Notes: a model not told the origin generated them from the letters alone. 64,000 nt of DNA from Novosphingobium sp. RL4 (GCF_035658495.1 NZ_CP141945.1:62001-126000), one strand, 5' to 3'. Counted from the first letter of the stretch, positions 40,189 to 49,291 are shown. Program-made: numbers and translations.

Positions 40189-40219
40189 AAGGGCCGGGCG
40201 CTCCCCGCGCCCGGCCCTT
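40189..40219. terminator. Bidirectional intrinsic terminator of heme locus
   Basis: Perfect 12-bp GC-rich stem AAGGGCCGGGCG/CGCCCGGCCCTT with a 7-nt loop between convergent tonB and the next TonB-receptor gene. The A-rich left flank and TTCCTT right flank fit termination in both directions. Confidence 0.88.
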
Positions 40220-40245
40220 CCTTCGTAGTTGAATGAAGACCGCGA

Positions 40246-42756
40246 TCAGAACGTGATCTTGGTCTGGATACCGGCCGTGCGCAGTTCCGGCAGGCCCAGC
40301 ATGAGCGCGGAATAGCGCGCGGTGTAGCTGAACGTCGGGTTGAACACGAAGTTGTCCGATACCGAGATCGGCGTGTGGTTGTTGAACAGGTTGTTGACGA
40401 AGGCCTCCACCGTGATCTGGCCGTGAGTGATGCCGGCACGCACATTGAAGAGGTGCAGGTCCGGCGTCTTCGCGAGGTTGGCCTCGTTCGACCATTGACC
40501 GGACTTGAAGTTCCAGTCGCCGCGCACGAACCAGCGGCCTTCGTCCCAACCGGCGATCTCGGTGCCCAGCGTCACGCCGACGTTGGCCGAATACTTGGAG
40601 GTGTTCTTCATCTCCTTGCCGGAGAAATCGTAGATGCCCGTCAGCGCGCTGATGGTGGTGCTGGTGAACTTCTGGATGTCGGTTTCGTTGACCGCGCCGG
40701 CCGCATCGATGGTGATGAAGTCGGTCGGCCGCCAGGAAACCTCGCCCTCGACACCGTAGAGATCGACGTCGCCCGAGTTGGCCGAGGTGTTGACGAAGCT
40801 GAACCCGGTAGCCTGCGTGGAATCGGGCGCGACGATGGTCACCGCGTTGATCTGGTCGCGCCACTGGGCGTAGTAGGCCGCCAGGCTGTAGCGCAGGTTG
40901 CCGCCCAGCGCCTTGCCCTTGAGACCCAGTTCGTAGTTGGTGATCTTCTCCGGCTTGATCGAGAGCTGGCCGCCCGCATCGAGCGCGGCCTGCTGCACGG
41001 TTGCCGCGTTGGACAGGATCGAGGTGTTGAACTGGGCGGGATTCACGCCCTTCGACCACGAAGCGTAGACCATCATGTCGGGCGAGATCTGCCAGTTGAT
41101 GATCGCACGCGGCGTGAAGTTCTTGTAGGTAGCGCTGGCCAGCAGCGAACCGCCTTCGTAGAACCCGGCCGGGATGAAGGCGCTGGAGGCCACGGTGAGC
41201 CCCGATGCGGTGGCGAAGGCCTGCAACTTGTCGATCTGGTAGCGACCTTCGACACTGGCCGAGATGGTGTCGGTCAGGTCATAGGTCAGGCCGAAGAAGA
41301 AGCCGGTCGTCTTGTTGCGGCTGAGACCGCCGGGGAACATCGACGCGGTGAGCAGGGAGCCGGTACTGCCGCCGTTGCCCTGGATCTGGTCGGCGCTGAG
41401 GTAGCTGACACCGGCGACGCCGCGGAACGGCCCCTTGGTGTAGGACAGGCGCCCTTCGAGCGAGAAGTCCTCGATCTTGCGCTCGATCAGGTAGGGATAG
41501 TCGAAGTAGCCCTTTCCGTAGTTCGCGGGCGGATCGTAGGAGTCGTTGCTGAAGGCGCGGGTATCGTAGCCGTCGAGGTCGATCAGCGTGGTCCAGACCT
41601 CGCGGTTGTAACCGGCGAGGGCGGAAGCGGTAAGGTTGTCTGTCAGGTCCACGTCGATGGTGCCGTGGACGTGGCGGGTCTTGCGCAGCAGGCCGTAGCC
41701 CGAGACGGTATCGTCAGGCGAGACGACGCGGCCGCGCGTGCTGGCCAGGAACTGGCGCACCTGGTCGGTATTCTCGACGTTGGCCGTGACGGGGTTCGCG
41801 ATCGTCGGGATCGTGCCGCAGAAATAGGGATTGCTGACTGCGGTGCCGATCGGCTGGCCCGTGGTGGGATCGAGCACGCCGCGCGTATCGCCGGTCAGGG
41901 TGCAGTTCGACTGGCCCTGAAGCACGACGCTGCCGTTGGGGGCGGTGACGGTATAGGCGCTGAGGCGGGTCTGTGCCGCCGGGCCGTCCTTGTCCTCGCC
42001 CATCATGCCGAAGAGCTTGATGGTGACGGAGGAGGAGGGGGTGATCGCCAGCATCGCGGTGCCGACGGTGGAGGACTGGTCGCCCAGCGTGCTGCCGTCG
42101 TAGTTCTTCCACGAGCCGCTCTTCGACCACTTCTCGCCGGTGACGCGGAAGGAAATCAGGTCCTCGATGATCGGCCCTTCGACAGAGCCCTGCAGGCGCC
42201 AGTTGTCGCGCGTGCCGACCATGCCGAGGATCTGGCCGCCCCAGTCGTTGCCGGGCACCTTGTTCACGACGTTGATGGCGCCTGCAAACGTGTTGCGGCC
42301 GAAGTAGGCGCTTTGCGGGCCCTTGAGGATTTCGATGCGCTCGGGATTGCTGATCGCGCCGACCTGCGAGGGTGACGAGACAGGCACGCCGTCGATGAAG
42401 GTCGAAACCGTGGTCGCCAGCGTCGTCGACGGCGTGAAGCCGCGCAGCACGACCTGCTGGAACGAGCGATCCGCATGGCCCGAGGAGCTGTTGTTGATGT
42501 TGATGCCGGGCGTCGAGTTGGCGACATCCACCATCGAGACGATGCCCTTGGCTTCGAGCGTCTCGGACGTGATCGCCGTCACCGTAACCGGCACCTTGAG
42601 GATGTCCTCGCCGGTCTTGCGCGCGGTGACGACGATGTCGCCACTGGTGTTTTCGGGAGCTTCGGCCATGGCCGGTGCCGACCATGTCATACCGGCGACG
42701 AGCGCCAGGGTTGATAGCGTGGAAGCGAGACGGATGGTGTGAGAATTGCCAGTCAT
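40246..42756 (-). CDS. TonB-dependent receptor (no STN domain)
   Basis: 836 residues from an ATG preceded by GAGGGAAA. A signal peptide ends near APAMA; the TonB box region reads DIVVTARKTGEDI. The plug includes VANSTPGININNSSSG, VLRGFTPST, IDGVPVSSPSQVG and ERIEILKGPQSAYFGRNTFAGAINVV; the barrel ends TAGIQTKITF. It is the sphingomonad type used for oligosaccharides, aromatic or siderophore ligands. It lacks an STN domain and signalling partners. The nearest leftward genes encode the isochorismatase/LeuCD operon, 456 bp upstream, so it may import that pathway's substrate, but no link is proven. Confidence 0.92.
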   Translation of the reverse strand: MTGNSHTIRLASTLSTLALVAGMTWSAPAMAEAPENTSGDIVVTARKTGEDILKVPVTVTAITSETLEAKGIVSMVDVANSTPGININNSSSGHADRSFQQVVLRGFTPSTTLATTVSTFIDGVPVSSPSQVGAISNPERIEILKGPQSAYFGRNTFAGAINVVNKVPGNDWGGQILGMVGTRDNWRLQGSVEGPIIEDLISFRVTGEKWSKSGSWKNYDGSTLGDQSSTVGTAMLAITPSSSVTIKLFGMMGEDKDGPAAQTRLSAYTVTAPNGSVVLQGQSNCTLTGDTRGVLDPTTGQPIGTAVSNPYFCGTIPTIANPVTANVENTDQVRQFLASTRGRVVSPDDTVSGYGLLRKTRHVHGTIDVDLTDNLTASALAGYNREVWTTLIDLDGYDTRAFSNDSYDPPANYGKGYFDYPYLIERKIEDFSLEGRLSYTKGPFRGVAGVSYLSADQIQGNGGSTGSLLTASMFPGGLSRNKTTGFFFGLTYDLTDTISASVEGRYQIDKLQAFATASGLTVASSAFIPAGFYEGGSLLASATYKNFTPRAIINWQISPDMMVYASWSKGVNPAQFNTSILSNAATVQQAALDAGGQLSIKPEKITNYELGLKGKALGGNLRYSLAAYYAQWRDQINAVTIVAPDSTQATGFSFVNTSANSGDVDLYGVEGEVSWRPTDFITIDAAGAVNETDIQKFTSTTISALTGIYDFSGKEMKNTSKYSANVGVTLGTEIAGWDEGRWFVRGDWNFKSGQWSNEANLAKTPDLHLFNVRAGITHGQITVEAFVNNLFNNHTPISVSDNFVFNPTFSYTARYSALMLGLPELRTAGIQTKITF

Positions 42757-43212
42757 GTTTTCCCTCAATGCTGATCGAAAGGACACGCAAGGGCGCATCG
42801 CTTCAAATTGAGTCCCTGCTGCTTGAACACTTTGTTCTTGCAAGGCGTCAGGATCGCGCTTCAGCGCTTGTCTCCGGATGTTCGCCCGATTTTTTCTTCA
42901 GATTGTATTCTGGTTGTTTTTACGTGTTCTTGGGGTGTTGTTTGGCGGTCCCGATATTTGTCCGGGTTGTCGCCATGATTGCTTCTTCCCTCTTTTTGTC
43001 TTGCGTCCCGATCGAGCGGGCCGCTGCTTTTTTGTCAGTGATAGATTTACTTGAGTCTCGTCAGAATGACGGCGAATCTGGTGCGTATTCGCCTGTCGGA
43101 TGAGCGTGCGCGGCGCTCGCGGCCGGCCCATGCGCTGCGAACCCGCGCGGGCTGGGCCCGGCGGGTTCGGCATGTGATCGTGCTGGGAATGCGCCTTTTC
43201 AGGCGCGCCGAT
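42757..43212. other. 456-bp gene-free gap rich in inverted repeats
   Basis: No convincing gene on either strand: the longest frames are low-complexity and lack ribosome-binding sites or family motifs. The receptor-proximal part (42,890-43,010) is unusually T-rich on the plus strand. The other part holds three perfect inverted repeats: 43071-43093 (GGCGAAT/ATTCGCC, 9-nt loop), 43139-43168 (GAACCCGC/GCGGGTTC enclosing CGGGC/GCCCG, giving about 13 bp with one bulge) and 43191-43206 (GCGCCT/AGGCGC, TTTC loop). The last lies 7 bp beyond the isochorismatase stop and may be its terminator. The first may be an operator. Confidence 0.6.
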
Positions 43213-43848
43213 TCAGCGGCTCAGGCCCCCGAGGAAGGCAATCGTCTCCGCCTCGCTCACGACGTCCGCGTATTTTGCGTTCATGTCGAAGAGGTTGGCA
43301 TCGTGCGGCGCCGCGTGACGGTCGCCGCAGGCCTCGGCAACGACGGCGGTGCGGAAGCCGTGGCTCATCGCATCGACGCAGCTCGCGCGGACGCAGCCGG
43401 AGGTTGTGAGGCCCGTGAGGATCACGCTGTCGATCCCTGCCGCCGTCAACGTCGAGGCGAGCGATGTGCCGAAGAAGGCGCTCGGATATTGCTTGGACAC
43501 GACGAGTTCGTCATCGAACGGTTCCAGCCCCGGTCCGAAGGCGCCCATCGGGCTGCCCTTCAGGAAGTTCTTCAGCGGCATGGCTTTCTCGTAGAATCGG
43601 CCGCCGTCGAACCCGGTGGGGTGATAGACGACATTGGTCAGCACCACCGGCACGCCCGCCGCCCGGGCGGCCGCGCGCACGCGCAAGGCCGATTCGAGGG
43701 CATCGTCGACTTCGGAATAGAGCGCGTTACCCGGTTCGAAATAGGCCTGGCAGAAGTCTATCAGGATCAGCGCCGGACGCGATCCGAAGCCGACGCGGTT
43801 GTCATAGGCCTTCCTGTAGTTGGCCAGCAGGTCTTCCTCGCTGCTCAT
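43213..43848 (-). CDS. Isochorismatase-family amidohydrolase (N-carbamoylsarcosine/maleamate amidase-like)
   Basis: 211 residues. The cysteine-hydrolase triad is complete: Asp31 (LILIDFCQAYF), Lys119 (VVSKQYPSAFF) and Cys152 (TGLTTSGCVRAS). The family covers isochorismatase, nicotinamidase, N-carbamoylsarcosine and maleamate amidohydrolases; the TTSGCVRASCVDAMSHGF sequence fits the amidase side. ATG 43848 overlaps the LeuD stop by 4 bp, so it is the third gene of a LeuC-LeuD-amidase operon. Together these would suit maleamate to maleate to D-malate chemistry (nicotinate-type endings), but an N-carbamoyl or other amide substrate cannot be excluded. Confidence 0.88.
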   Translation of the reverse strand: MSSEEDLLANYRKAYDNRVGFGSRPALILIDFCQAYFEPGNALYSEVDDALESALRVRAAARAAGVPVVLTNVVYHPTGFDGGRFYEKAMPLKNFLKGSPMGAFGPGLEPFDDELVVSKQYPSAFFGTSLASTLTAAGIDSVILTGLTTSGCVRASCVDAMSHGFRTAVVAEACGDRHAAPHDANLFDMNAKYADVVSEAETIAFLGGLSR

Positions 43849-44474
43849 GCGTCCTGTTCCTTGTGATGCAGCCATGGCTGCGTGCGGCGCTGCCGCTGTT
43901 CGAAAGAGTCTATCTCGGCGCCGTACTGGTTGACGATCTGGTCGGTCTCGTCCCACCCGTTCAGCATGGCGAGGCGCCGTTCGGGCGGAACTTCGAAAGC
44001 CCGCGCGGGGCGCCCTTCCACACCGAGTTGCTGCGCATCGAGATCGACCGTGAACCGGGCGCCGCTCTCCGCTGCATCCATCAGCGCGGAAACCTCGGTT
44101 TCGGGCAGCACGATCGGGACCACGCCGTTGCGCAGGCAGTTCGAATAGAAAATCTCGCCGAAGCTGGAAGAGATCACCGCACGGGTACCGCGGCCGAGCA
44201 GGGCCCAGACCGCCTGCTCCCGGCTGGACCCGGAACCGAAGTTCGCCCCTGCGACGATCACCGGCGCATCGCGGAACCCGTCCGAATTGAGCACGAAGCC
44301 TGGCACTTCCTTGCCGTCCGCGTCAAATCGGCGGTCATGGAAGGCATATTCGCCGAGCCCGGCCCGCGCGGTGATGAGCAGGAAGCGGGCGGGGAAGATG
44401 ATGTCGGTGTCGATATTCTCCTCGCGCATGGCGGCGGCGAGACCGGAGACGGTGACGAAAGGCTGGTTCGGCAT
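43845..44474 (-). CDS. leuD: LeuD-type small subunit of aconitase-family hydro-lyase (copy 2)
   Basis: 209 residues. Motifs NIDTDIIFPARFLLI and GANFGSGSSREQAVWALLGRGTRAVISSSFGEIFYSNCLRNGVVPIVLP are standard for the LeuD family. Length is close to biosynthetic LeuD (about 200). Its start and the LeuC stop share TGATG, so the two subunits are translationally coupled, and it overlaps the amidase gene by 4 bp. Because the third gene is an amidase and no leuB follows, the pair could be a maleate or alkylmaleate hydratase rather than the leucine enzyme; the symbol reflects homology only. Confidence 0.88.
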   Translation of the reverse strand: MPNQPFVTVSGLAAAMREENIDTDIIFPARFLLITARAGLGEYAFHDRRFDADGKEVPGFVLNSDGFRDAPVIVAGANFGSGSSREQAVWALLGRGTRAVISSSFGEIFYSNCLRNGVVPIVLPETEVSALMDAAESGARFTVDLDAQQLGVEGRPARAFEVPPERRLAMLNGWDETDQIVNQYGAEIDSFEQRQRRTQPWLHHKEQDA

Positions 44475-45880
44475 CAGGCGAAGTCCCTCACGTCGGCCAG
44501 GTGGCCGGAGACGGCGGCGGCGGCGGCCATGGCCGGGCTCATCAGGTGTGTGCGCCCGCCGGGGCCCTGCCGTCCCTCGAAGTTGCGGTTGGACGTGCTG
44601 GCACAGCGTTCGCCCGGCGCGAGGCGGTCATCGTTCATGGCCACGCACATCGAACAGCCTGCAAACCGCCACTCGAATCCCGCGTCCCGGAACACGCGGT
44701 CCAGCCCTTCGGCCTCGGCCTGCGCGCGGGTCGCGGCGGAGCCCGGCACGACCAGCGCGCGGACGCCTGCGGCGACCTTGCGCCCCGCTGCGATCCGGGC
44801 GGCGGCGCGCAAGTCCTCGATGCGGCCATTGGTGCAGGAGCCGATGAAGACGTGATCGATGACCACCTGCGATAGCGGCTGGCCGGCCATGAGGCCCATG
44901 TAGGCAAGCGCCTTCTCCGTCTCGCGGCGCTCCGAGGGGTCGGTGATTGCCAGAGGATCGGGAACGAGGGCGCCGATCGGCAGCGTCTGGTTGGGGCTGG
45001 TGCCCCAGCTGACCTGCGGCTCTAGCCGGTCCAGGTCGAGCGTGACGACCTTGTCGTAGACCGCGCCGGGATCGCTGGCGAGCGTGCTCCAGTAAGCGGT
45101 GGCCGCATCCCACATCTTCCCTTCGGGCGCGAGACGGCGGCCGGCCAGATAGGCGAAAGTCACGTCGTCAGGCGCGACCAGCCCCATGCGGCTGCCGGCC
45201 TCGATGGTCATGTTGCACAAGGTCATGCGCTCGGACATCGCCATGCCCGCCACTGCCGCCCCCACATATTCGACCGCGTGGCCGACCGCGCCATGCGCGC
45301 CGATTTTCGCGATCAGGGCCAGGGCGATGTCCTTGGCATCTATCAGGGGATGGCGTTCGCCGAGCAGTTCGACCTTCATCGTGCGGGCCCTGGCCTGCGG
45401 CAGTGCCTGCGCCGCCATGACCGTGCCTTGCTCGCTTGCGCCGATCCCGAAGGCCAGCGCGCCGAATGCGCCGTGGGTGGTCGTGTGGCTGTCCCCGCAG
45501 ACGATGGTGGTGCCGGGCAGGGTGAAGCCGGTTTCCGGGCCGATGACGTGGACGATGCCTTGTTCCGGCCCATCGAGCTGCGCGTAGGGCACGCCGAACT
45601 CGGCGACGTTGTCCTCCAGTTCGGCCACTTGCGCGCGGGCCTGCGGATCGGCGATTTCGCCGCCGCGGCTCCGGGTCGGCACCGCGTGATCGGCTACGCC
45701 GAGGTGCGTCTCGGGACGGCGAAGCTTTCGCCCGCTCTCGCGCATGGCGACGAAGGCCTGCGGACTGGAAACTTCGTGGACGATGTGGCGATCGATGTAG
45801 AGCAAGCTGGCGCCGCCGGGCATTTCGGCGACGACGTGGCTGTCCCACAGCTTCTCGTAAAGCGTGCGCGGTGCGGTCAT
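44474..45880 (-). CDS. leuC: LeuC-type large subunit of aconitase-family hydro-lyase (copy 2)
   Basis: 468 residues, the usual LeuC length. The N-terminus [39 protein letters not shown] and the [23 protein letters not shown] block are family-typical. [4Fe-4S] ligands fit C349 ([13 protein letters not shown]) and C409/C412 ([10 protein letters not shown]). This copy is nearer to biosynthetic LeuC than copy 1, but the position after GIGASE reads [10 protein letters not shown] instead of the common VEHVLATQTL. It is first in a LeuC-LeuD-amidase operon. The symbol is given by homology; a catabolic role is possible. Confidence 0.88.
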   Translation of the reverse strand: MTAPRTLYEKLWDSHVVAEMPGGASLLYIDRHIVHEVSSPQAFVAMRESGRKLRRPETHLGVADHAVPTRSRGGEIADPQARAQVAELEDNVAEFGVPYAQLDGPEQGIVHVIGPETGFTLPGTTIVCGDSHTTTHGAFGALAFGIGASEQGTVMAAQALPQARARTMKVELLGERHPLIDAKDIALALIAKIGAHGAVGHAVEYVGAAVAGMAMSERMTLCNMTIEAGSRMGLVAPDDVTFAYLAGRRLAPEGKMWDAATAYWSTLASDPGAVYDKVVTLDLDRLEPQVSWGTSPNQTLPIGALVPDPLAITDPSERRETEKALAYMGLMAGQPLSQVVIDHVFIGSCTNGRIEDLRAAARIAAGRKVAAGVRALVVPGSAATRAQAEAEGLDRVFRDAGFEWRFAGCSMCVAMNDDRLAPGERCASTSNRNFEGRQGPGGRTHLMSPAMAAAAAVSGHLADVRDFA

Positions 45881-45964
45881 GCCCTCTTACTAGGCCGGAA
45901 CCGGACGGGAAGGAGGGCGGGGCGGCATAGTCTCCGAACAGCGGGCACTCGGCGCCCGTCCCGG

Positions 45965-46975
45965 CTACCGCGCCGGATCAGGCGTCCCCGCCTCGACATA
46001 GGCGGCGATCAGCTGGGCGAAGCGGTCCGGAACTTCCAGCGGCGGATAGTGGCCCACGTCAGGCATGATGACCTTGGAAATCTGGGCATGGGAAAGATAG
46101 CGCGTGATCGCGGTGACCGCCGATTCCGGCAGGAGCGGGTCGGCACCGCCCCAGATCAGGAACGTGGGCTTGTCGACCTTGGCCATTTCTATCGAAGCCT
46201 GCTTGCCGTCGCCGATGCGGGCGATCAGCGCGATGAGGTTCTTTTCGGGCACGCGGCGGTAGAAATCGTAGTATTCCTTGCGCGTCTGAGTGGAAATGCG
46301 GGAGGCATCGCCGGCGAAATAGCTCAGGAACTCGTCCCAGAAATCCTGGTCGCGAAAGCCGGTCTGCCTGGCCCGGGCCTGCGCATCGAGAAAGCTCTTC
46401 GGCATGACGAGATGGCTGGTATCGACAGGATCGGAAGGCGTATTCGACAGGATCAGCCGCTCGACCATGTCCGGCCGTCTGGCCGCAAGGTACATGCCCA
46501 TGGTGCCGCCGCTGGAAACGCCCACGAAAGTGACCTTCTTCACGCCCAACCGGTCCAGCAGGGCGATGGGGACGTCGGTGGGTGAGAGGGTTTTCGCCGC
46601 CTCGTCGGTCGCGCCGTCCGACAGGCCGTAGCCGGGCAGGTCGAAGCGGATCACGCGGTATCGGCCCTTGAGCACTTGTGCGATACGGTCCCAGGTCCGC
46701 AGGCTGCTTTCCGACCCATGGACCATCAGCAGGACGGGCGCACCGCGCGGGCCCTCGTCCTTGTAGTGGATGGAGAGCCCGCCCACGGTAAAGAACCGGC
46801 TTTGCCTGTCCGTATAGGTCTTGCGAAGCTGCGCGACGGTCAGCCATGGATGGGCCTGCGCCGCGGCATCCGGCGCGGCGGTCTGGGCGAGGGCGGAGGG
46901 CGCAACCGACAGCGACAGGGCCAGCCCGGCGGCGAGCACCGCCAGAGCGCGGTCGATGTTTCGCTTTATCGTCAT
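45965..46975 (-). CDS. Exported alpha/beta hydrolase
   Basis: 336 residues with a signal peptide (ALAVLAAGLALSLSVAPSALA, cleavage near residue 30), so periplasmic or secreted. The canonical nucleophile elbow is FVGVSSGGTMG with Ser154; HGSESS is the oxyanion motif, and DP/H candidates (GGADPLLPE, DVGHYPP) complete the triad. A strong GGAGGAACCTC site precedes the ATG. It is downstream of, and in the same direction as, the two-component genes but separated by 128 bp. Likely an esterase, lactonase or haloperoxidase-like enzyme; no specific substrate. Confidence 0.88.
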   Translation of the reverse strand: MTIKRNIDRALAVLAAGLALSLSVAPSALAQTAAPDAAAQAHPWLTVAQLRKTYTDRQSRFFTVGGLSIHYKDEGPRGAPVLLMVHGSESSLRTWDRIAQVLKGRYRVIRFDLPGYGLSDGATDEAAKTLSPTDVPIALLDRLGVKKVTFVGVSSGGTMGMYLAARRPDMVERLILSNTPSDPVDTSHLVMPKSFLDAQARARQTGFRDQDFWDEFLSYFAGDASRISTQTRKEYYDFYRRVPEKNLIALIARIGDGKQASIEMAKVDKPTFLIWGGADPLLPESAVTAITRYLSHAQISKVIMPDVGHYPPLEVPDRFAQLIAAYVEAGTPDPAR

Positions 46976-47103
46976 GAGGTTCCTCCGGGGCGGTCTGTTC
47001 GCGGGCGCTGTTCTTTCCAGACGCCGGTTCTGCCGGTGCCGCTGCCGCTGTCGAATGCGCGAGGATGAAATGTCCGCCTGTAGGATAGTCCGTCCTCCAC
47101 GGA

Positions 47104-48399
47104 TCAAAGGGCCGCGGGTATCTCGATCTCCACCCTGAAGCCGCCTTCGGGCAGGTTTCGGGCGGTGATGAGCCCGCCGTGCACGGCGATGGCCCGCGAC
47201 GCGATGGCCAGCCCCAGTCCGAGGTTCTTCCCGTCCGGCCTGCCGCGCACGAAAGGGTCGAAGATCGTGTCCACCAGTTCCGAAGGAACGCCGGGCCCCT
47301 CGTCGCTCACCGAAATCAGGAAGCGGTTCTCCTGCTCCCGGTAGGTGCAGCACACGTCGATATGTCCGAGCGGCGCCGAAAAGCGCAAGGCATTGCGAAC
47401 GATGTTGTCGATCGCCCGGCGAAGAAGCTCGGAGCTGCCGCGAACGGGCGGAAGTTGCTCCGCCATGGCGGCGGGCGGTTCGAAGGAGATTTCGATGCCG
47501 CCGGGCTGCGCTTCATAGCGTGCATCGGCCACCACGCTTTCGGCGATCCCGGCGATATCGAAATACTCGTCGCCCGGATTTTCCTCGTTCTCGACCCTCG
47601 CGAGGATCAGCAGTTCGCCGACGAGCCCGTCTAGCCTGTCGACCTCGCGCTCCATCCGTTCCATCGCACTTTCGAACCGCTCGGGGGCCTGGCGTGCGAG
47701 CGCGATGGCGAGTTGCAGCCGGGCCAGCGGCGAGCGCAACTCGTGCGAAACATCGTGCATCAGCCGCTCACGGCTTTCGACGAGTTTTTCGAGCCGACGC
47801 GCCATGCGGTCGAACTCGCGTGCGAGGTCCGCCACTTCGTCGCGCCGGCTGCCGATCGCCGGCGAGACGCGGGCGGTCAGTTCGCCGCGTGCGAGCCGCT
47901 GGAAGCCGCGGCGGAGATGCTCGATCGGGCGCACCAGATACCAGGCGAGGAACGCGCTGAACAGCAGCCCGGCGATGACGCCGATGAAGAGAAGTTCGGG
48001 CGGGACATTCAGCCGCCAGGGCTGCCTGTCCCGGTGGTAGCGGAAGCGCACGACGAAGGGGTTTCCGGCCTGGTCGGTCACCCCGCGCTCCATCGCGGCA
48101 TTCTCGGGATCGTCCGCGAGAGGCGCCGGGACCGGCTGGCTTGCATCGAAGATGTCGAGACGGCGGCGCTGGTCCTGCGGCAGGTGGCTGGCCATCTCGT
48201 CGTACTGCGCCCGGCCGCCTGCCGCGACGGCCTGGGTGGCCGCCTCCAGCACGGCGGGGCCGATCTGCTGCGTCACCAGCCATTCGGGAAACTCGCGGTC
48301 GTCACGCAGGGCGAACAGCAGCCATACCGCCTGCGTCATCAGCAGGAACGTCACCAGGAAGCCCAGCAGGATCTTCCAGAACAGCCTGCGCCGCATCAT
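47104..48399 (-). CDS. Sensor histidine kinase, CpxA/EnvZ-like
   Basis: 431 residues. An N-terminal membrane helix (KILLGFLVTFLLMTQAVWLLFA) and a periplasmic loop of about 110 residues are followed by a second helix (LLFIGVIAGLLFSAFLAWYLV), a HAMP domain (VRPIEHLRRGFQRLARGELTARV), the H-box with His219 (MHDVSHELRSPLARLQLAI) and a catalytic domain (N-box IDNIVRNALRFS, SDEGPGVPSEL, GLGLAIASRAIAVHGG). The start ATG overlaps the response-regulator TGA. The HELRSPLARLQ H-box is typical of CpxA-type kinases, suggesting envelope-stress sensing. Confidence 0.92.
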   Translation of the reverse strand: MMRRRLFWKILLGFLVTFLLMTQAVWLLFALRDDREFPEWLVTQQIGPAVLEAATQAVAAGGRAQYDEMASHLPQDQRRRLDIFDASQPVPAPLADDPENAAMERGVTDQAGNPFVVRFRYHRDRQPWRLNVPPELLFIGVIAGLLFSAFLAWYLVRPIEHLRRGFQRLARGELTARVSPAIGSRRDEVADLAREFDRMARRLEKLVESRERLMHDVSHELRSPLARLQLAIALARQAPERFESAMERMEREVDRLDGLVGELLILARVENEENPGDEYFDIAGIAESVVADARYEAQPGGIEISFEPPAAMAEQLPPVRGSSELLRRAIDNIVRNALRFSAPLGHIDVCCTYREQENRFLISVSDEGPGVPSELVDTIFDPFVRGRPDGKNLGLGLAIASRAIAVHGGLITARNLPEGGFRVEIEIPAAL

Positions 48400-49097
48400 C
48401 GGACCTGAAGCCGGTAGCCCACCCCGCGGATCGTCTCGATCGAGGCCGCACCCTGCGAGGCGCCCTCCAGCTTGATGCGCAAGTTGCTGACGTGGACGTC
48501 CACGCTGCGGTCGTAGGACTGGCGCGCGCGGCCCAGCCCCCTCAGCGAGAGTTCGTCCTTGGTCGAAACTGCCTCGGCCGCGCGGGCCAACACGAGCAGG
48601 ATGTTGAACTCCGATGCGGTCAGTTCCACCGCGCTGCCCAGCCATAGCGCCTTGCGGGCGGCCACCTGCACTTCGAGCCCGCCTGCCTCGACGACCGGGG
48701 GCGGCAGCGGCGTCCGGTCGGACGGGTAGTGCCGGCGCAAGTTGGCGCGCAGGCGCGCAACGAGTTCGCGCGGGTAGCAGGGTTTCGCCACATAATCGTC
48801 CGCGCCGAGTTCGAGCCCGATCACCTTGTCCACCTCGTCGCCGCGCGCCGAAAGCATGATGACGGGCACTTCGTTGTTCTCGCGCAGCTGGCGCAGCACC
48901 TCTATCCCGTTCAGGCGCGGCAGCATGATGTCGAGTACGACCGCGTCATGCTCTCCGGACAGGGCGCGGCGCATGCCGTCCAGACCGTCCGTCACGATCT
49001 CGACCCGGAACCCTTCGCTTTCGAGATACTCGCCGAGCATGGCGCCCAGTTCGAGGTCGTCGTCGATCAGCAGGATGCGTTTGGCTTCCTCTTGCAC
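48396..49097 (-). CDS. OmpR/CpxR-family response regulator
   Basis: 233 residues. The receiver domain has the acidic pocket IDDD (12-14) and phospho-acceptor Asp56 (VVLDIMLPRLNG); the linker LELGADDYVAKPCYPRELVARLRANLRR closely follows CpxR. The winged-helix output domain is LTASEFNILLVLARAAEAVSTKDELSLRGLGRARQSYDRSVDVHVSNLRIKLEG. It is transcribed with its kinase (overlap) and is divergent from a TonB-receptor gene. A 45-bp element with CpxR-like GTAAA half-sites sits in that divergent gap and again before macA. Confidence 0.92.
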   Translation of the reverse strand: MQEEAKRILLIDDDLELGAMLGEYLESEGFRVEIVTDGLDGMRRALSGEHDAVVLDIMLPRLNGIEVLRQLRENNEVPVIMLSARGDEVDKVIGLELGADDYVAKPCYPRELVARLRANLRRHYPSDRTPLPPPVVEAGGLEVQVAARKALWLGSAVELTASEFNILLVLARAAEAVSTKDELSLRGLGRARQSYDRSVDVHVSNLRIKLEGASQGAASIETIRGVGYRLQVR

Positions 49098-49145
49098 ACC
49101 CCCTGATGGCGCAGTCCGCCGCGAATGTCAGCCTTTCGCGTTGCG

Positions 49146-49190
49146 CCTTACGAAAACTTTACGATGCGCTTGCGAACTCTTTACCCACAA
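49146..49190 (+). promoter_or_regulatory. 45-bp repeated promoter module, copy 1 (candidate CpxR-like box)
   Basis: Module in the gap between the response-regulator and TonB-receptor genes. It is 39/45 identical to 53076-53120. On the minus strand it contains GTAAA-N17-GTAAA and a neighbouring GTAAG six bases on, resembling tandem CpxR boxes (GTAAA-N5-GTAAA in E. coli). Downstream, TTTACC and CATATC are 21 bp apart, with the same spacing in copy 2, so a shared promoter architecture is likely. The proximal response regulator is the natural candidate binder. Confidence 0.65.
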
Positions 49191-49291
49191 GTGCGCCGCC
49201 TAGCGCCATATCCTCATTACTCGGACAAATAGAGGTCCGGTCTAGTTTGAAGGGGCATGGTATCGGCCAGCCCCTCAGGGAGGGTTGATTC

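Noticed and set aside
43051..43866. Plus-strand open frame across the repeat-rich gap into the isochorismatase gene
   Set aside because: It runs antisense to a well-supported amidase gene and lacks family features or a ribosome-binding site.
49167..49177. TTGCGAA piece near the second TonB receptor as a possible Fur box
   Set aside because: There is no matching right arm; the sequence belongs to the repeated 45-bp module.
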